Shown: positions 51,845 to 61,497 of the stretch, piece after piece
Position numbering within the stretch: the first letter of the stretch is position 1
How the letters are laid out: every line of letters starts with the position of its first letter
DNA from: Microbacterium paraoxydans
Lineage (GTDB): Bacteria; Actinomycetota; Actinomycetes; Actinomycetales; Microbacteriaceae
Direction of reading: 5' to 3'
NCBI RefSeq assembly: GCF_019056515.1
Contig: NZ_CP064873.1
Location: forward strand, 496,001 to 560,000
Length of the DNA stretch: 64,000 nt
Position numbers and translations under genes: made by a program
Notes under the pieces: model-generated
Databases searched by the model: none
Told to the model about the DNA's origin: nothing
Seen by the model: the letters and a program-made list of their open reading frames with translations, nothing else

Positions 51845-54367
51845 TTGCGTTCGCGACGTCGCTCGACCCTCACCCGACCCTCCCCTTCACGAACCTCGGC
51901 CGCCCTGGCGTCGGTCGTCGCGGCCACGACGATCGTGGCCGGCCTCTTCGGTGCTTCCCCCGCGGCGGCCGCCGACAGCGATTCCGCCGACGTGCTGCTG
52001 CGCGATGACTTCGATCGCGCGGCACCGTCCGGATGGGGGGCTTCCGACAACGGCCTCGCCTACTCGTCGTGGTCGTCCCGCGCCGAGGTGGCCAGTGTGG
52101 CCGATGGCGCGGCGGCCCTCACCCTCGACCCCGGAGAGTCCGCCTATCTCACCCCGCAGGCCGTCCGGGCGCGAGACGTCCGCGTCTCGGCGGATCTCCG
52201 CCTCGAAGCAACAGGTGGTCGGGGCTACTACGCCTACACGACGCGCGTCCAGGCCGACGGCTCCGCCTACCGAGTCCGACTGCTGACCGACGCCGAGGGG
52301 CAGGCGCAGCTCTCCGTCATCCGGACCCGGGGAGGTATGGAGACGGAGCTGAAAAGCGTGGCCGTTCCCTTGAGCGTTCTCGGCGACGGATGGGTCACGT
52401 TCGACGCCACGGTCACCGGGGCCGACGCCGTCGACTTCGAAGCGCGCCTCACGCCGGTCGGCTCCTCACCTGGGGCGCCCCAGCTCCGGACAACCGACTC
52501 CTCCGCCGCCCGGCTTTCCGGCGCGGGAGGCTTCGCCGTCTGGGCCTATGCATCGAGCAGCGCGACCGCGCCGGTCGACCTGCGGATCGACTCGCTGGAT
52601 GCCACGGTCGCCGACGCGCCCTTGAGTGCCGAGCAGCCCGAACCGCAGCCGCAGCCGGAGCCGCAGCCCGAACCGGAGCCGGAACCGCAGCCGGAGCCGG
52701 AACCGCAGCCGGAACCGGAGCCGCAGCCCGAGCCGCAGCCCGGGACCCCCGAACGCGGTGCGGCTCCTGTCGGCACCGCCCAGTACGCGGTGCCCGCCGG
52801 TGCCTTGTTCGTCGATGCGCGGAGCACCGCGGAGAGCCCCACAGGCACAATGGTCGCACCGTACCGTTCCGTTCAAGCCGCCGTGAACGCCGCCCGCCCC
52901 GGATCCACGGTCGTCCTTCGGGCTGGCGTCTATCATCAGTCCGTCGACGTCCCGTACAGCAAGACGTTGACCATCCAGGCCTACCCGGGAGAGGCCGTCT
53001 GGTTCGACGGCTCGACACGGGTCGCGAACTGGACGAAGTCGGGGTCGGCATGGGTCAGTGCCGGATGGACGGCGGAATTCGACGACGACATGCTCAACGG
53101 CAATGCCGGATGGTTCGTCGACCCGGCGTACCCGATGGCGAACCACCCGGACCAGCTCTACATCGACGGTGTCCCGCAGCGTCAGGTCGCCACGGCCGCT
53201 GAGGTCGTTGCCGGGACGTTCGCCGTCGACGACGCGCGCGACCGGTTGATCCTCGGGACCGACCCTTCCGGTAAGGAGGTGCGGGCGAGCGACCTCGGAC
53301 AGGCGCTCAACGTACAGTCGGCGAATTCCGTGCTGCAGGGTTTCGGTGTCCGGCGCTACGCAACCTCCTACGACGTGCTCGGCACCGTCCGTATGCACAA
53401 CGTCGGCGTCACGGTACGCGACCTCGTCATCGAGGACAACGCGACGATCGGGCTGTTCGTGGGTAACGACCGGGCGAAGATCGACGATCTGACCGTCCGC
53501 AGGAACGGGCTGCTCGGGATGTCTATAACCACGGCGTACGGCACGACCTTCACGGACTCTCTCATCACCGACAACAACACCGAGCGGTTCAACGGCTCGC
53601 CCGTCGCCGGCGGGGTCAAGGTCACTCGCACCCGCGGCATCGTGATGAGCAACGTCGACACGAGCCGCAACGTGGGCAGCGGGACCTGGTTCGACGAGTC
53701 GTGCTACGACGTCAAGATCCTCGACGTGACGTCGAACGGGAACACCGAGATCGGGATCCACGCGGAACTGTCGTCCCAGGTCACCATCGCGCGGAGTCAG
53801 GCGTTCGACAACCGCGAAGGGATTCGCATCTTCGACACCGAGAACGTACTGATCACGAACAACGACCTCGGGAACAATGCGCGCCACGATCTCAATCTCA
53901 TGCAGGACGAACGACGCCAGGCCACCCATCGTGTGGGCCGCGACCCGCGTGTCGACGGAGTGGATCCGACCGTGACGTGGATCACGCGCAACATCACCAT
54001 CCGCAACAACGTGTTCGGTGCGGGCGGACCCCGCGCTATCTTCGCCCACGACACGGCGACGGGGCGCGCGGTGAACACGTGGAATGTCACGATCGACGGC
54101 AACCTGTTCAGCAGCTCCACTCGTGGCCCGTCGATGGTCACCTGGGGAGGGTCTGGCGACGTCTACGAGACGTTCTCGACGCCCGCGCAGCTCGCCGCGG
54201 CGAAGAACCCCGGTTGGCGCAACGCGCAGACGGCCGTTGCCCAACCCTTCGCGGACATGAGGGACGACATCGCCGCGAACACCGCCATCGCCCGGCCGCT
54301 CCCGTCAGCGGTCGCGAGTCTGCTGGGCATCGCGACGGGCACAGTGATGCTCGGCAGCGGCCGGTGA
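51845..54367 (+). CDS. Secreted right-handed beta-helix protein
   Basis: An 840-residue exported protein. A signal peptide (about 1-42, ending SPAAAADS) leads to a ~210-residue lectin-like beta-sandwich domain (DDFDRAAPSGWG start). A Pro/Glu/Gln linker (about 263-299) follows, then a parallel beta-helix (about 310-760) of the DUF1565/pectate-lyase-like type, with repeats such as VRDLVIEDNATIGLFV and VLITNNDLGNNA. It may bind or cleave polysaccharide outside the cell. The start is TTG at 51845 with TAGGAGACTCAG before it, which fits the signal peptide. No catalytic residues can be assigned with confidence. Confidence 0.85.
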   Translation: MRSRRRSTLTRPSPSRTSAALASVVAATTIVAGLFGASPAAAADSDSADVLLRDDFDRAAPSGWGASDNGLAYSSWSSRAEVASVADGAAALTLDPGESAYLTPQAVRARDVRVSADLRLEATGGRGYYAYTTRVQADGSAYRVRLLTDAEGQAQLSVIRTRGGMETELKSVAVPLSVLGDGWVTFDATVTGADAVDFEARLTPVGSSPGAPQLRTTDSSAARLSGAGGFAVWAYASSSATAPVDLRIDSLDATVADAPLSAEQPEPQPQPEPQPEPEPEPQPEPEPQPEPEPQPEPQPGTPERGAAPVGTAQYAVPAGALFVDARSTAESPTGTMVAPYRSVQAAVNAARPGSTVVLRAGVYHQSVDVPYSKTLTIQAYPGEAVWFDGSTRVANWTKSGSAWVSAGWTAEFDDDMLNGNAGWFVDPAYPMANHPDQLYIDGVPQRQVATAAEVVAGTFAVDDARDRLILGTDPSGKEVRASDLGQALNVQSANSVLQGFGVRRYATSYDVLGTVRMHNVGVTVRDLVIEDNATIGLFVGNDRAKIDDLTVRRNGLLGMSITTAYGTTFTDSLITDNNTERFNGSPVAGGVKVTRTRGIVMSNVDTSRNVGSGTWFDESCYDVKILDVTSNGNTEIGIHAELSSQVTIARSQAFDNREGIRIFDTENVLITNNDLGNNARHDLNLMQDERRQATHRVGRDPRVDGVDPTVTWITRNITIRNNVFGAGGPRAIFAHDTATGRAVNTWNVTIDGNLFSSSTRGPSMVTWGGSGDVYETFSTPAQLAAAKNPGWRNAQTAVAQPFADMRDDIAANTAIARPLPSAVASLLGIATGTVMLGSGR
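52631..52743 (+). repeat. Pro-Glu/Pro-Gln dipeptide-coding repeat
   Basis: About 113 bases of alternating CCG-GAG, CCG-GAA and CCG-CAG/CCC-GAG codons encode a 37-residue stretch of EP and QP pairs inside the beta-helix protein (residues 263-299). It is likely an extended, wall-spanning spacer and prone to length change by slippage. Confidence 0.85.
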
Positions 54368-54435
54368 GCATCTCCCGGTCCGCCCTCCGGGGCGGACCGG
54401 GTCGCGTCCCGGCTCCGTCCGGGCACAATGGAGGT

Positions 54436-55584
54436 GTGACCCACGACTCTCGTGCCCCGCATCTCCTCGTGCACCCGGGATGGGAGCTGTTCGGCTCCGA
54501 TCGTATGCTCCTCGAGACCGCGACAGCGCTGCGGGAGCGAGGGGAGCCGGTCGTCGTCGTGTTGCCGCGACGTGGCCCTCTCGTGGACGAACTGCAGGCA
54601 CTCGGCGCGCAGGTGCTCCTTCCCCCGATGTTCGTGCTGCGCAAGTCGAACCTGCGGCCCCGGAACTGGCTGCGGTCCGCGCGGGACGCGGTTCAGGGAT
54701 TCGCTGCCTCCATCGCGATCGTCCGGCGGCTGCGTCCCCGGAGCATCTACGTGAGCACCATCGTCCTGCCCACCTGGCCCCTCGTGGGTCGACTGAGCCG
54801 TATACCGACCGTCACCCATGTCCACGAGGCGGAGGCCTCCGCGTCCCGCTGGGTGAACCTCGCACTCTACGCACCGCATCTCGCGGCGCATCGGGTCGTC
54901 GCGAACAGCCGCTTCACGTTGCAGACCGTTCAAGCGGCGCTTCCTGCCCTCGCTCGGCGCGCAGCGGTTATCCCCAACGGTGTGGCCGCCCCCTCCGAGG
55001 TCGACGAGCCGCGGCCGTACGTGGACCGCCTCCGTATCGGTTACGTCGGTCGGCTCTCGCACCGGAAGGGCCCCGACCTCGCCGTCGAGGCCTTGGCCGA
55101 GCTCGCCGTCGCCGGCGTCGACGCCGATCTCCATCTGGTGGGTGCCGCCTTCGTGGAGAACGCGGGATACGAGCGGGAGCTGCGCGAGCGTGCGGAGGCG
55201 CTCGGCGTCGGCGATCGCGTGACGTTCCTCGGATTCCAGTCCGACGTCTGGCCGTTCCTCGCCGGCATCGATGTGCTCGTCGTGCCTTCCCGGCAGGACG
55301 AGTCCTTCGGCAACACCGCCGTCGAGGGCGTGCTCGCCGCTCGGCCGGTGGTCGCATCGGACATCCCCGGGCTTCGCGAGGCGGTCGGCAGCTATCAGAG
55401 CGTCGCCTTCACGACGCCGGGGGAATCCCAGGAGCTCGCCGCGGCACTGCGGTCCGTGGTGGACGGCTGGGAGGAGCGGCGGGCCGACGCGCTCTCCGCC
55501 CGCGCGTCGGCGCTGCACAGGTTTGCTCCGGCGACCTACCGCCGGACCACGGCGGAGTTCCTGACCTCGGTCGCGCCGCGCTGA
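54436..55584 (+). CDS. GT4-family glycosyltransferase
   Basis: A 382-residue GT-B retaining glycosyltransferase. The N-terminal part has LVHPGWELFGSDRMLLETA; the donor domain has GYVGRLSHRKGPDLAVEAL, VTFLGFQSDVWPFLAGIDV and the E-x7-E motif ESFGNTAVEGVLAARPVVAS, all typical of GT4. The GTG at 54436 follows GGAGGT; the longer open frame upstream overlaps the beta-helix gene and is not protein-like. Its donor sugar is unknown. Confidence 0.92.
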   Translation: MTHDSRAPHLLVHPGWELFGSDRMLLETATALRERGEPVVVVLPRRGPLVDELQALGAQVLLPPMFVLRKSNLRPRNWLRSARDAVQGFAASIAIVRRLRPRSIYVSTIVLPTWPLVGRLSRIPTVTHVHEAEASASRWVNLALYAPHLAAHRVVANSRFTLQTVQAALPALARRAAVIPNGVAAPSEVDEPRPYVDRLRIGYVGRLSHRKGPDLAVEALAELAVAGVDADLHLVGAAFVENAGYERELRERAEALGVGDRVTFLGFQSDVWPFLAGIDVLVVPSRQDESFGNTAVEGVLAARPVVASDIPGLREAVGSYQSVAFTTPGESQELAAALRSVVDGWEERRADALSARASALHRFAPATYRRTTAEFLTSVAPR

Positions 55585-55594
55585 CCGTCCGCCT

Positions 55595-56242
55595 TCAGCG
55601 GGAGAGGAGATCCGGGGTGGGCGGCACGAGGAACGCCGAGACCTGTCGGTAGAGCGCCGATGCCTCCAGGGCGGTGCGCTCCAGCATCGCCCGGTGCGCC
55701 CGCGCGGCGTCGTGGTGGGCGTCCGGGATGTCGAACGGGTTCGAGCGCCGACGACCGAGGAGGGTCCTTCGGGTTTTCGGTGGGGCGACGAACCCGCGTC
55801 GCCCGTGCAAGGCCGCCGCGTATGCGGCGAGGCCGTCCGCTGCGCGCTCGTCATCCAGAAGGGCGCTCGCATTCTCCTCGCCGAAGACCGCGGCACCCAG
55901 ATGGAGGGCCTCGCGCAGGGTGAACGCCTTGGACCGCGCCTGCGGGACCAGCTGAGAGATGAAAGAGCGTTCCGCTCGGCTTGCCGTGAGGATGAGATCG
56001 GCGGTGCGGATCCGGTCGGCGTCGACGGCGGAGGAGCGATGGTCGTCGGCGCCGGCACCCGCGCCCACCGCGCGCGCCACCTCGACCGCCGCCTCACACA
56101 TCGGCCGGTCCCCGGGGCCCACGCGGATCCCGGCGCTGGTGATGTCCCAGAGCTGTTCCTCAGCGCTGGCACGAAGGACCTGTGCCATCAGGGGCGACCG
56201 ACAGATGTTCGCCTCGCAGACGAAGATGAGCCTGTGTGCCAC
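55595..56242 (-). CDS. Low-molecular-weight protein tyrosine phosphatase-like
   Basis: A 215-residue protein with the phosphatase loop FVCEANICRSPLMA (C-x5-R-S) near its start and the general-acid region FDIPDAHHDAARAHRAM near its end. It is longer than usual (about 150-180) because of an insertion at about residues 120-170. It should dephosphorylate the BY-kinase encoded divergently at 56360, as in Wzb/Wzc pairs. I prefer the GTG at 56242, which follows GAGGGGAA; the ATG at 56290 has no ribosome site. It converges with the GT4 gene. Confidence 0.85.
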   Translation of the reverse strand: MAHRLIFVCEANICRSPLMAQVLRASAEEQLWDITSAGIRVGPGDRPMCEAAVEVARAVGAGAGADDHRSSAVDADRIRTADLILTASRAERSFISQLVPQARSKAFTLREALHLGAAVFGEENASALLDDERAADGLAAYAAALHGRRGFVAPPKTRRTLLGRRRSNPFDIPDAHHDAARAHRAMLERTALEASALYRQVSAFLVPPTPDLLSR

Positions 56243-56359
56243 GTGTTCCCCTCGGTGCCGAGTCGGAACCGCCGACCCGCTTTCCAACATAGGCGATAAT
56301 GAGGTGCTGCGAACCGGCGCACAGATCGCACGGCGTCGTGCCGAGGGGGACGGGAACAC

Positions 56360-57745
56360 ATGACACTGCAGGATTACTTCCAGGCGCTGAGGGGTCACTG
56401 GGTGGTGATCATCGTGCTCACGCTCCTGGGGGGCGGAGCGGCATACGGGTACTCTCAGCTCGTCGACCCGGAGTACCGGGCGGAAGCCCAGGTGATGGTG
56501 ATCCCGACTCGCGGTGAGAGCACCAGCGAACTGCTGCAGGGCTCCAACTACGTCCAGAGTCTCGTCCAGACATACACGCTTCTCGTGGTCTCGCCCACCG
56601 TGCTCGGTCCGGTCATCGAGGAGGTCGGCCTCAACGAGACGCCCAACCGGCTCGCCCGCCGCGTCGACGTCAACGTGCCGCTCAACACGGTCGTCATCGA
56701 GATCGGCGTCACCGACGCCGACGGCGAGACCGCGCAGGAGACCGCGAACGCCATCGCGAGCGAGCTCGCTGTCGCGGTTCGGGACATCTCCCCACTGGGG
56801 GCTGACGAGAAGCCCGCCGTGCGGATCGAGACCATCTCGCCCGCCCGGACGCCGACAGTGCCCATCTCGCCCAACACCCGCAACAATGTCGCTCTCGGCG
56901 CGGCAGGCGGCCTCCTCCTTGGTGTCGTGTACGCCGTGCTGCGCCGACGGTTCGCGACCCGTATCGTGAGCGCGAGCTCGCTCGGCGAGATCACCGACGT
57001 CGCGGTTCTCGGGGAGATCCCCGAGGCCGCGGACAATCAGACGCTCGCCCGGGTCATTCGCTCGCAGCCCGACGGACGCATCGCGGAGGCGATGCGGCAG
57101 GTCTCCGCGAGCCTGCGATTCGTCGACGTCGACAAGAGCCGACGGGTGATCCTGGTGACCTCGTGTTCGGCACAGGAGGGCAAGTCTTCCGTCGGTCTGG
57201 GGCTCGCGCTGACCCTCGCCGAGGGGGGACGGACGGTCCTCTTCATCGAGGCGGACCTGCGGCGCCCCAGTACCGCGCGCTACACCCAGCTCGAAGGGGC
57301 GGTGGGTCTCACCACGGTGTTGATCGGTGACGTCGAGCTGGATGATGCGGTGCAGCAGTGGGGTCGCCCCGGGCTGGACATCCTCACGGCCGGTGCGCAG
57401 CCTCCGAACCCGGGGCAGCTGCTGTCCAGTGGAGAGCTGCACAAGGTCGTCGACGACGCGCGGGAGAAGTACGACTACGTCATCATCGACACCGCGCCGG
57501 TTCTCTCCGTGAGTGACGCTCTCTGGCTCTCGACCACGGCCGACGGCACCCTGTTCGTCGTTCGCGCCCATCGCACGAAGGGGACCGAGCTCGCGCGTGC
57601 GCTCTCGTCGCTCGAGTCCACGCGGACGCCGGTCCTCGGCATCGTCCTCAACGGCATCCGCGGCGCGGCGAAGAGCCCGTACTATACGGACGAGCGCCCT
57701 CGCGGGCTGCGTCCTCGGCTGAGCCGCCGCGGCGCCCGAGGCTGA
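56360..57745 (+). CDS. Wzz-type chain-length protein fused to BY-kinase domain
   Basis: A 461-residue polysaccharide co-polymerase/autokinase. Two helices (about 14-35 and 172-192) flank an external Wzz domain. The cytoplasmic ATPase has Walker A SCSAQEGKSS (Lys275), Walker A' FIEADLRRP (Glu297, Asp299) and Walker B VIIDTAPVLS. The first residue of Walker A' is usually Asp; here it is Glu. Only two tyrosines (Tyr-Tyr in SPYYTDER) lie near the C-terminus, so autophosphorylation capacity looks limited. It is likely to control chain length and export of the cluster's polymer together with the flippase that follows 6 bases later. Confidence 0.9.
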   Translation: MTLQDYFQALRGHWVVIIVLTLLGGGAAYGYSQLVDPEYRAEAQVMVIPTRGESTSELLQGSNYVQSLVQTYTLLVVSPTVLGPVIEEVGLNETPNRLARRVDVNVPLNTVVIEIGVTDADGETAQETANAIASELAVAVRDISPLGADEKPAVRIETISPARTPTVPISPNTRNNVALGAAGGLLLGVVYAVLRRRFATRIVSASSLGEITDVAVLGEIPEAADNQTLARVIRSQPDGRIAEAMRQVSASLRFVDVDKSRRVILVTSCSAQEGKSSVGLGLALTLAEGGRTVLFIEADLRRPSTARYTQLEGAVGLTTVLIGDVELDDAVQQWGRPGLDILTAGAQPPNPGQLLSSGELHKVVDDAREKYDYVIIDTAPVLSVSDALWLSTTADGTLFVVRAHRTKGTELARALSSLESTRTPVLGIVLNGIRGAAKSPYYTDERPRGLRPRLSRRGARG

Positions 57746-57751
57746 GGCCCC

Positions 57752-59104
57752 GTGAACTCGCTCCTGGCGCTCGGCGCCCGCGCGGCCACCATGGTCGTCT
57801 CCCTCGTCTGCGGTGTGATCACCACCAGGATGATCCTGGGCGAGACCGACGTCGAGCACTACGCGCTCTATACACTGCTCATCACGATTCCATCGCTGCT
57901 GACGTTCACGGACCTCGGCAGTGGTGCGGTGCTGGTCAATGCGGTGGCGACCAGCGAAGACGTCCGCACGGACCGCAAGCTGCGCCTTCAGGTGACGTCG
58001 GTCGGACGGATCCTGCTGCTCTTCGCCTCCGGCCTCATGATCATCAACACCGTGCTGCTCGTCAGCGGGGGATGGCGCGTGCTGTTCGGGGATGCGGGAG
58101 CCATCCCCGGGGCTCCCCTCGCCGCCTTCCTGTGCATCACGCTGTTCAGCCTCACGGTGACCCTCGGCGTGTGGTTCCGGATCCTGCTGGGACAGCGCCG
58201 CAACCACCTCGTCATCCTCGTGCAAGGCCTCATCTCCCCCCTCACGCTCGGCGGCGTCTGGCTCCTGCTCACCGTCGGAGGCCGGGCCTTCGACTCCTTC
58301 CTCGCACTCGCCTCGTACGGCGCCTCCCTGATCACCGCCGTCATCGGGTTCACCCTGGTGACGCGTTCGACCGCGCCTCTCATCCCCGACGCCCTCCGCG
58401 TCCTGTTCCGATGGCGGCGTGTGCCCGGCGTGCGGGTGATGGACGTGGGGTGGCCGATGCTGGCGCAGATGGTCACGTATCCCATCGCCGTCGGCTCGCA
58501 GCGGTACGTGCTCGCCCAGTACGGCACGCCGACCGACGTCGCGGAGTACGGTGTCGCAGGCCAGGTGTTCTTCGCGCTCAACGGGTTGGTCATGGCCGCA
58601 GGGGTGGCGCTCTGGCCACAGTTCGCGCGGCGGCGGCACCGCGGCGAGCTCACGCGCGGGCCGTATCTGCTGTCCCTCCTCTTCGGCGGTGCTGTGGCCA
58701 TGGCTACGGCGCTCGTCTGGGTGATCGGTCCCTGGCTGTTCGACTTCATCACGCGCGGCGAATTGGAGGTCCGCCCCTCGACGATCCTCGCGTTCGGCGC
58801 CATGATCATGCTGACGGCCGCCGTCTATCCCCTGGGCATGTTCATCATGGACAAACCGGGTATCCGCTTCCAGGTCGTTCCGACGTTGGCGATGGCGGCG
58901 CTGAGCATCGTGCTGTCGGTCGTGCTGACACCGCTGCTGGGCATCATCGGGCCGCTGCTCGGCGTAGCGTTCGCGCTGACCGTCTGCCAGCTCATCCCGT
59001 ACGCCATCTACATCCACCGCCACCGTGGGCGCCTGCTCGCTTCCGACCGCGCCCACGATCCGGCGGCCGAAGACGATCCGGCCTCCGCAGGCCAGCCGGG
59101 TTAG
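57752..59104 (+). CDS. Polysaccharide flippase (Wzx-like, MOP superfamily)
   Basis: A 450-residue membrane protein with twelve or more hydrophobic helices (start LALGARAATMVVSLVCGVIT; last helix near 405-425), matching Wzx/oligosaccharide flippases in size and pattern (TDLGSGAVLVNAVA). It should move lipid-linked repeat units across the membrane. GTG start, 6 bases after the BY-kinase stop. Its TAG stop overlaps the TAA stop of the converging glycosyltransferase gene (bases TTAG at 59101-59104). Confidence 0.88.
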   Translation: MNSLLALGARAATMVVSLVCGVITTRMILGETDVEHYALYTLLITIPSLLTFTDLGSGAVLVNAVATSEDVRTDRKLRLQVTSVGRILLLFASGLMIINTVLLVSGGWRVLFGDAGAIPGAPLAAFLCITLFSLTVTLGVWFRILLGQRRNHLVILVQGLISPLTLGGVWLLLTVGGRAFDSFLALASYGASLITAVIGFTLVTRSTAPLIPDALRVLFRWRRVPGVRVMDVGWPMLAQMVTYPIAVGSQRYVLAQYGTPTDVAEYGVAGQVFFALNGLVMAAGVALWPQFARRRHRGELTRGPYLLSLLFGGAVAMATALVWVIGPWLFDFITRGELEVRPSTILAFGAMIMLTAAVYPLGMFIMDKPGIRFQVVPTLAMAALSIVLSVVLTPLLGIIGPLLGVAFALTVCQLIPYAIYIHRHRGRLLASDRAHDPAAEDDPASAGQPG

Positions 59105-60288
59105 CCGGTCCACTCCTCGGCTCGGCGATGCGCGCGCCTCGCCGAGTCGTGGAACGACTCCCCGCGCGCGATCCGCAGCGCCAGATCCTCGTAGTCTTCG
59201 GCGACGGCGTCCCACGTGAAATCATCGGCGGCGCGGGTCCGGGCGGCAGCTCCGGCTCTGGCCACGCCGTCCGCGTCGGCCTCGGCGGCGGTGATCGCGG
59301 TGGCCGCCTGGGCCGGGTCCGAGAAGTACCAACCATGGCCGTCGAGGACCTCACGGTTGAAGACGACGTCGTACGCGATCACGGCCGTGCCGGCTCCCAT
59401 GGCGCGCAGGAGCGACGGGTTCGTCCCCCCGACGGAATGACCGTGGAGGTAGGTGAAGGCGTGGTGGTAGAGCGCGTCGAGAAGGTCTTGGTCGTACACC
59501 GCGCCGAGGAGGCGGATTCGGTCGTCCGCGGCCGCGAGGTCGTCGATGGCCGCGGTGTAGTCGGCGGCATAGGGGGCGGAGCCCACGACCACGAGGGGCT
59601 TCCCGGCCGCAGACGCGGCGTACCCCTCGACGATCTCACGGACATGGTTCTCGGGTTCGAACCGCGCGACCACGAGGTGGTACTCGCCGGGCTCGAGGCC
59701 GAGCGCGCGGATGCCGGCCACCGGTGCGTCGTCGAGGAGAGGGGCGCCGTAGCGGATCATCTCGCTGGCCACGCCGAACTGGTGATCGTAGTATTCGGCG
59801 ATTCCGGGAGCGTCGGCGATGATCGCATCGGCCGTCCGCACGCCGAACGACTCGGCCCAGCGATAGTAGGCCTTTCCACGGGGCCCCCACTTCGAGCGTC
59901 GCCACTCGAGTCCGTCCATGTGGAGCGCGACGGGGATGCCCCGGGCGCGCAGCAACGGGAGGAACGGCGAGTTGGCGGCGTTGAAGACGAAAGCTGCGTC
60001 GGGACGGGCCCTGGTGACCGCGTGCGCGGTCGACAGCGCGGTGTGGCTGAGCGTCTCGAGCGCTTTGTGCCGTACCGCCGGCAGGGTCACCCTCCGCATG
60101 CCCAGGTGTACGTCGCCCGCGGTGCCGGCATCCCGCCCGTACACCAGCACACGGTGTCCCCGGGCGACGAGCCGCCGCCCGACCTCTTCGACGGCCGTCT
60201 CGAATCCTCCGTATGCGGCGGGGATTCCGCGCGTGCCGATCAGCGCGATGCGGAGCGAGGGAGAGGGGGACGTCGCGGCGGAGTGCAT
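59101..60288 (-). CDS. Glycosyltransferase with DUF1972 N-terminus (rhamnosyl-type)
   Basis: A 395-residue GT-B enzyme. IALIGTRGIPAAYGGFETAVEEV is the DUF1972 signature, found in many rhamnosyltransferases of exopolysaccharide clusters. The donor half shows VARFEPENHVREIVEGY, LLGAVYDQDLLDALYHHA and HSVGGTNPSLLRAMGAG. I start at the ATG at 60288; an upstream extension lacks similarity. It is divergent from the glycosyltransferase at 60342, with only 53 bases between start codons, so their promoters overlap. Confidence 0.9.
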   Translation of the reverse strand: MHSAATSPSPSLRIALIGTRGIPAAYGGFETAVEEVGRRLVARGHRVLVYGRDAGTAGDVHLGMRRVTLPAVRHKALETLSHTALSTAHAVTRARPDAAFVFNAANSPFLPLLRARGIPVALHMDGLEWRRSKWGPRGKAYYRWAESFGVRTADAIIADAPGIAEYYDHQFGVASEMIRYGAPLLDDAPVAGIRALGLEPGEYHLVVARFEPENHVREIVEGYAASAAGKPLVVVGSAPYAADYTAAIDDLAAADDRIRLLGAVYDQDLLDALYHHAFTYLHGHSVGGTNPSLLRAMGAGTAVIAYDVVFNREVLDGHGWYFSDPAQAATAITAAEADADGVARAGAAARTRAADDFTWDAVAEDYEDLALRIARGESFHDSARRAHRRAEEWTG

Positions 60289-60341
60289 CGGAACAGTATG
60301 CCCGAGCCTTGATCGCCGAGTGCGGGGGCTAATCTGGGGCG

Positions 60342-61382
60342 GTGTCGTCAGAACCTTCCTCGGACTCATCCCTCGCCTGGGGCTTTCCTGCCGAACAGTC
60401 GGTGAGCGCGTGGGAGCGCCGTCACGCGGCAGGTGAGGTGCCGAGCGCCTGGCAGTACGGCTTGGACGGCCTGCGCGCGTTCGCGCCCGTCGACGTGCTC
60501 GACCTGCCGGCGCCCGGACGGGTGGCGCGAATGCGGAGCCGCGTCGGCCTCGGCCCGCGCCCGGTCGACGGCCGCGCCTTCACCTGGGACGAGAACGCCG
60601 CCTTTCGGATGCAGGTGCGGCGTCCTCGGCGGAGCTTCGCGTCAGGCGTCATCTGGCTGACCGACATGGTGGAGCGGGGCCACGTTCCGCAGCGTCTGAT
60701 CGAGGTGCTGCAGAGCGCGGACGATCTGTGGGTGCTGAGCCGGGGACAGGTCGAACCGCTCCGGGCAGTGATCGGGGCCGGAGGGCCACGCATCACCGCC
60801 GTTCCGTTCGGAGTGGACGCCGACTTCTTCCCGCCGCGGCCCTACCCGGAGCGGCCGCGCATCGTGAGCATCGGCAACGACAGGGATCGTGATCCGCAGA
60901 CGCTCTTCCGAGCGCTGGAGATCGTCCGGGCGCAGCGCCCCGACGTGGAGGCCGTCGTGCAGACATCGGCGACCGGCGCGCCGGACGGCGTCCGTGTCGT
61001 CGAGCGCATGAGCCATCGCGATCTCCGGGACCTGTACGCGACAGCGACAGTGGTGGCGACGGCAACCCGACCGAATCTTCACGTGTCGGGGATGACGGTG
61101 ACTCTGGAGGCACTCGCGACCGCACGACCGGTCGTGAACACGGACACGCCGGGGATGTCGCAGTACGTCGAGGAGGGAGTGACGGGCCACCTCGCTCCGG
61201 TGGGAGACGCCGAGGCGCTGGCCGATCGGCTCCTGTCCCTCCTCTCGAACCCGGCGGAGGCGGCACGGATGGGGCTCGCCGGCCGCGCGGCGGTCGAGTC
61301 GTCGTTCACTACGGCGATCATGTGCGCCCATCTCGCGGAGATCCTGGTGCCCACCGCGGATCGCACGGCCATCGGGTCCTGA
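60342..61382 (+). CDS. Glycosyltransferase, GT-B fold
   Basis: A 346-residue GT1/GT4-like protein. The C-terminal half shows ITAVPFGVDADFFPPR, IVSIGNDRDRDPQTLFRAL, MSHRDLRDLYATATVV and the E-x-A region MTVTLEALATARPVVNTDTPG followed by VEEGVTGHLAP. The N-terminal half is short and poorly conserved. GTG start. It is probably the last enzyme of the cluster within the window and ends 115 bases before the large exported protein. Confidence 0.88.
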   Translation: MSSEPSSDSSLAWGFPAEQSVSAWERRHAAGEVPSAWQYGLDGLRAFAPVDVLDLPAPGRVARMRSRVGLGPRPVDGRAFTWDENAAFRMQVRRPRRSFASGVIWLTDMVERGHVPQRLIEVLQSADDLWVLSRGQVEPLRAVIGAGGPRITAVPFGVDADFFPPRPYPERPRIVSIGNDRDRDPQTLFRALEIVRAQRPDVEAVVQTSATGAPDGVRVVERMSHRDLRDLYATATVVATATRPNLHVSGMTVTLEALATARPVVNTDTPGMSQYVEEGVTGHLAPVGDAEALADRLLSLLSNPAEAARMGLAGRAAVESSFTTAIMCAHLAEILVPTADRTAIGS

Positions 61383-61497
61383 GGTCGGGTAGCGCTGCGG
61401 CGAGTGCTGCGCTATTCTGACGGCGGATGCGTCTTTGGGGGACGCGAGGGGATCCATCATCCGCCGATATTTCGGCATGTGCCTGTGGGGAGGCGCC

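Noticed and set aside
52631..52743. CRISPR-like or mobile tandem repeat
   Set aside because: The units are 6-base codon pairs in frame within a secreted protein and encode a Pro/Glu/Gln spacer; there are no spacers or cas genes.
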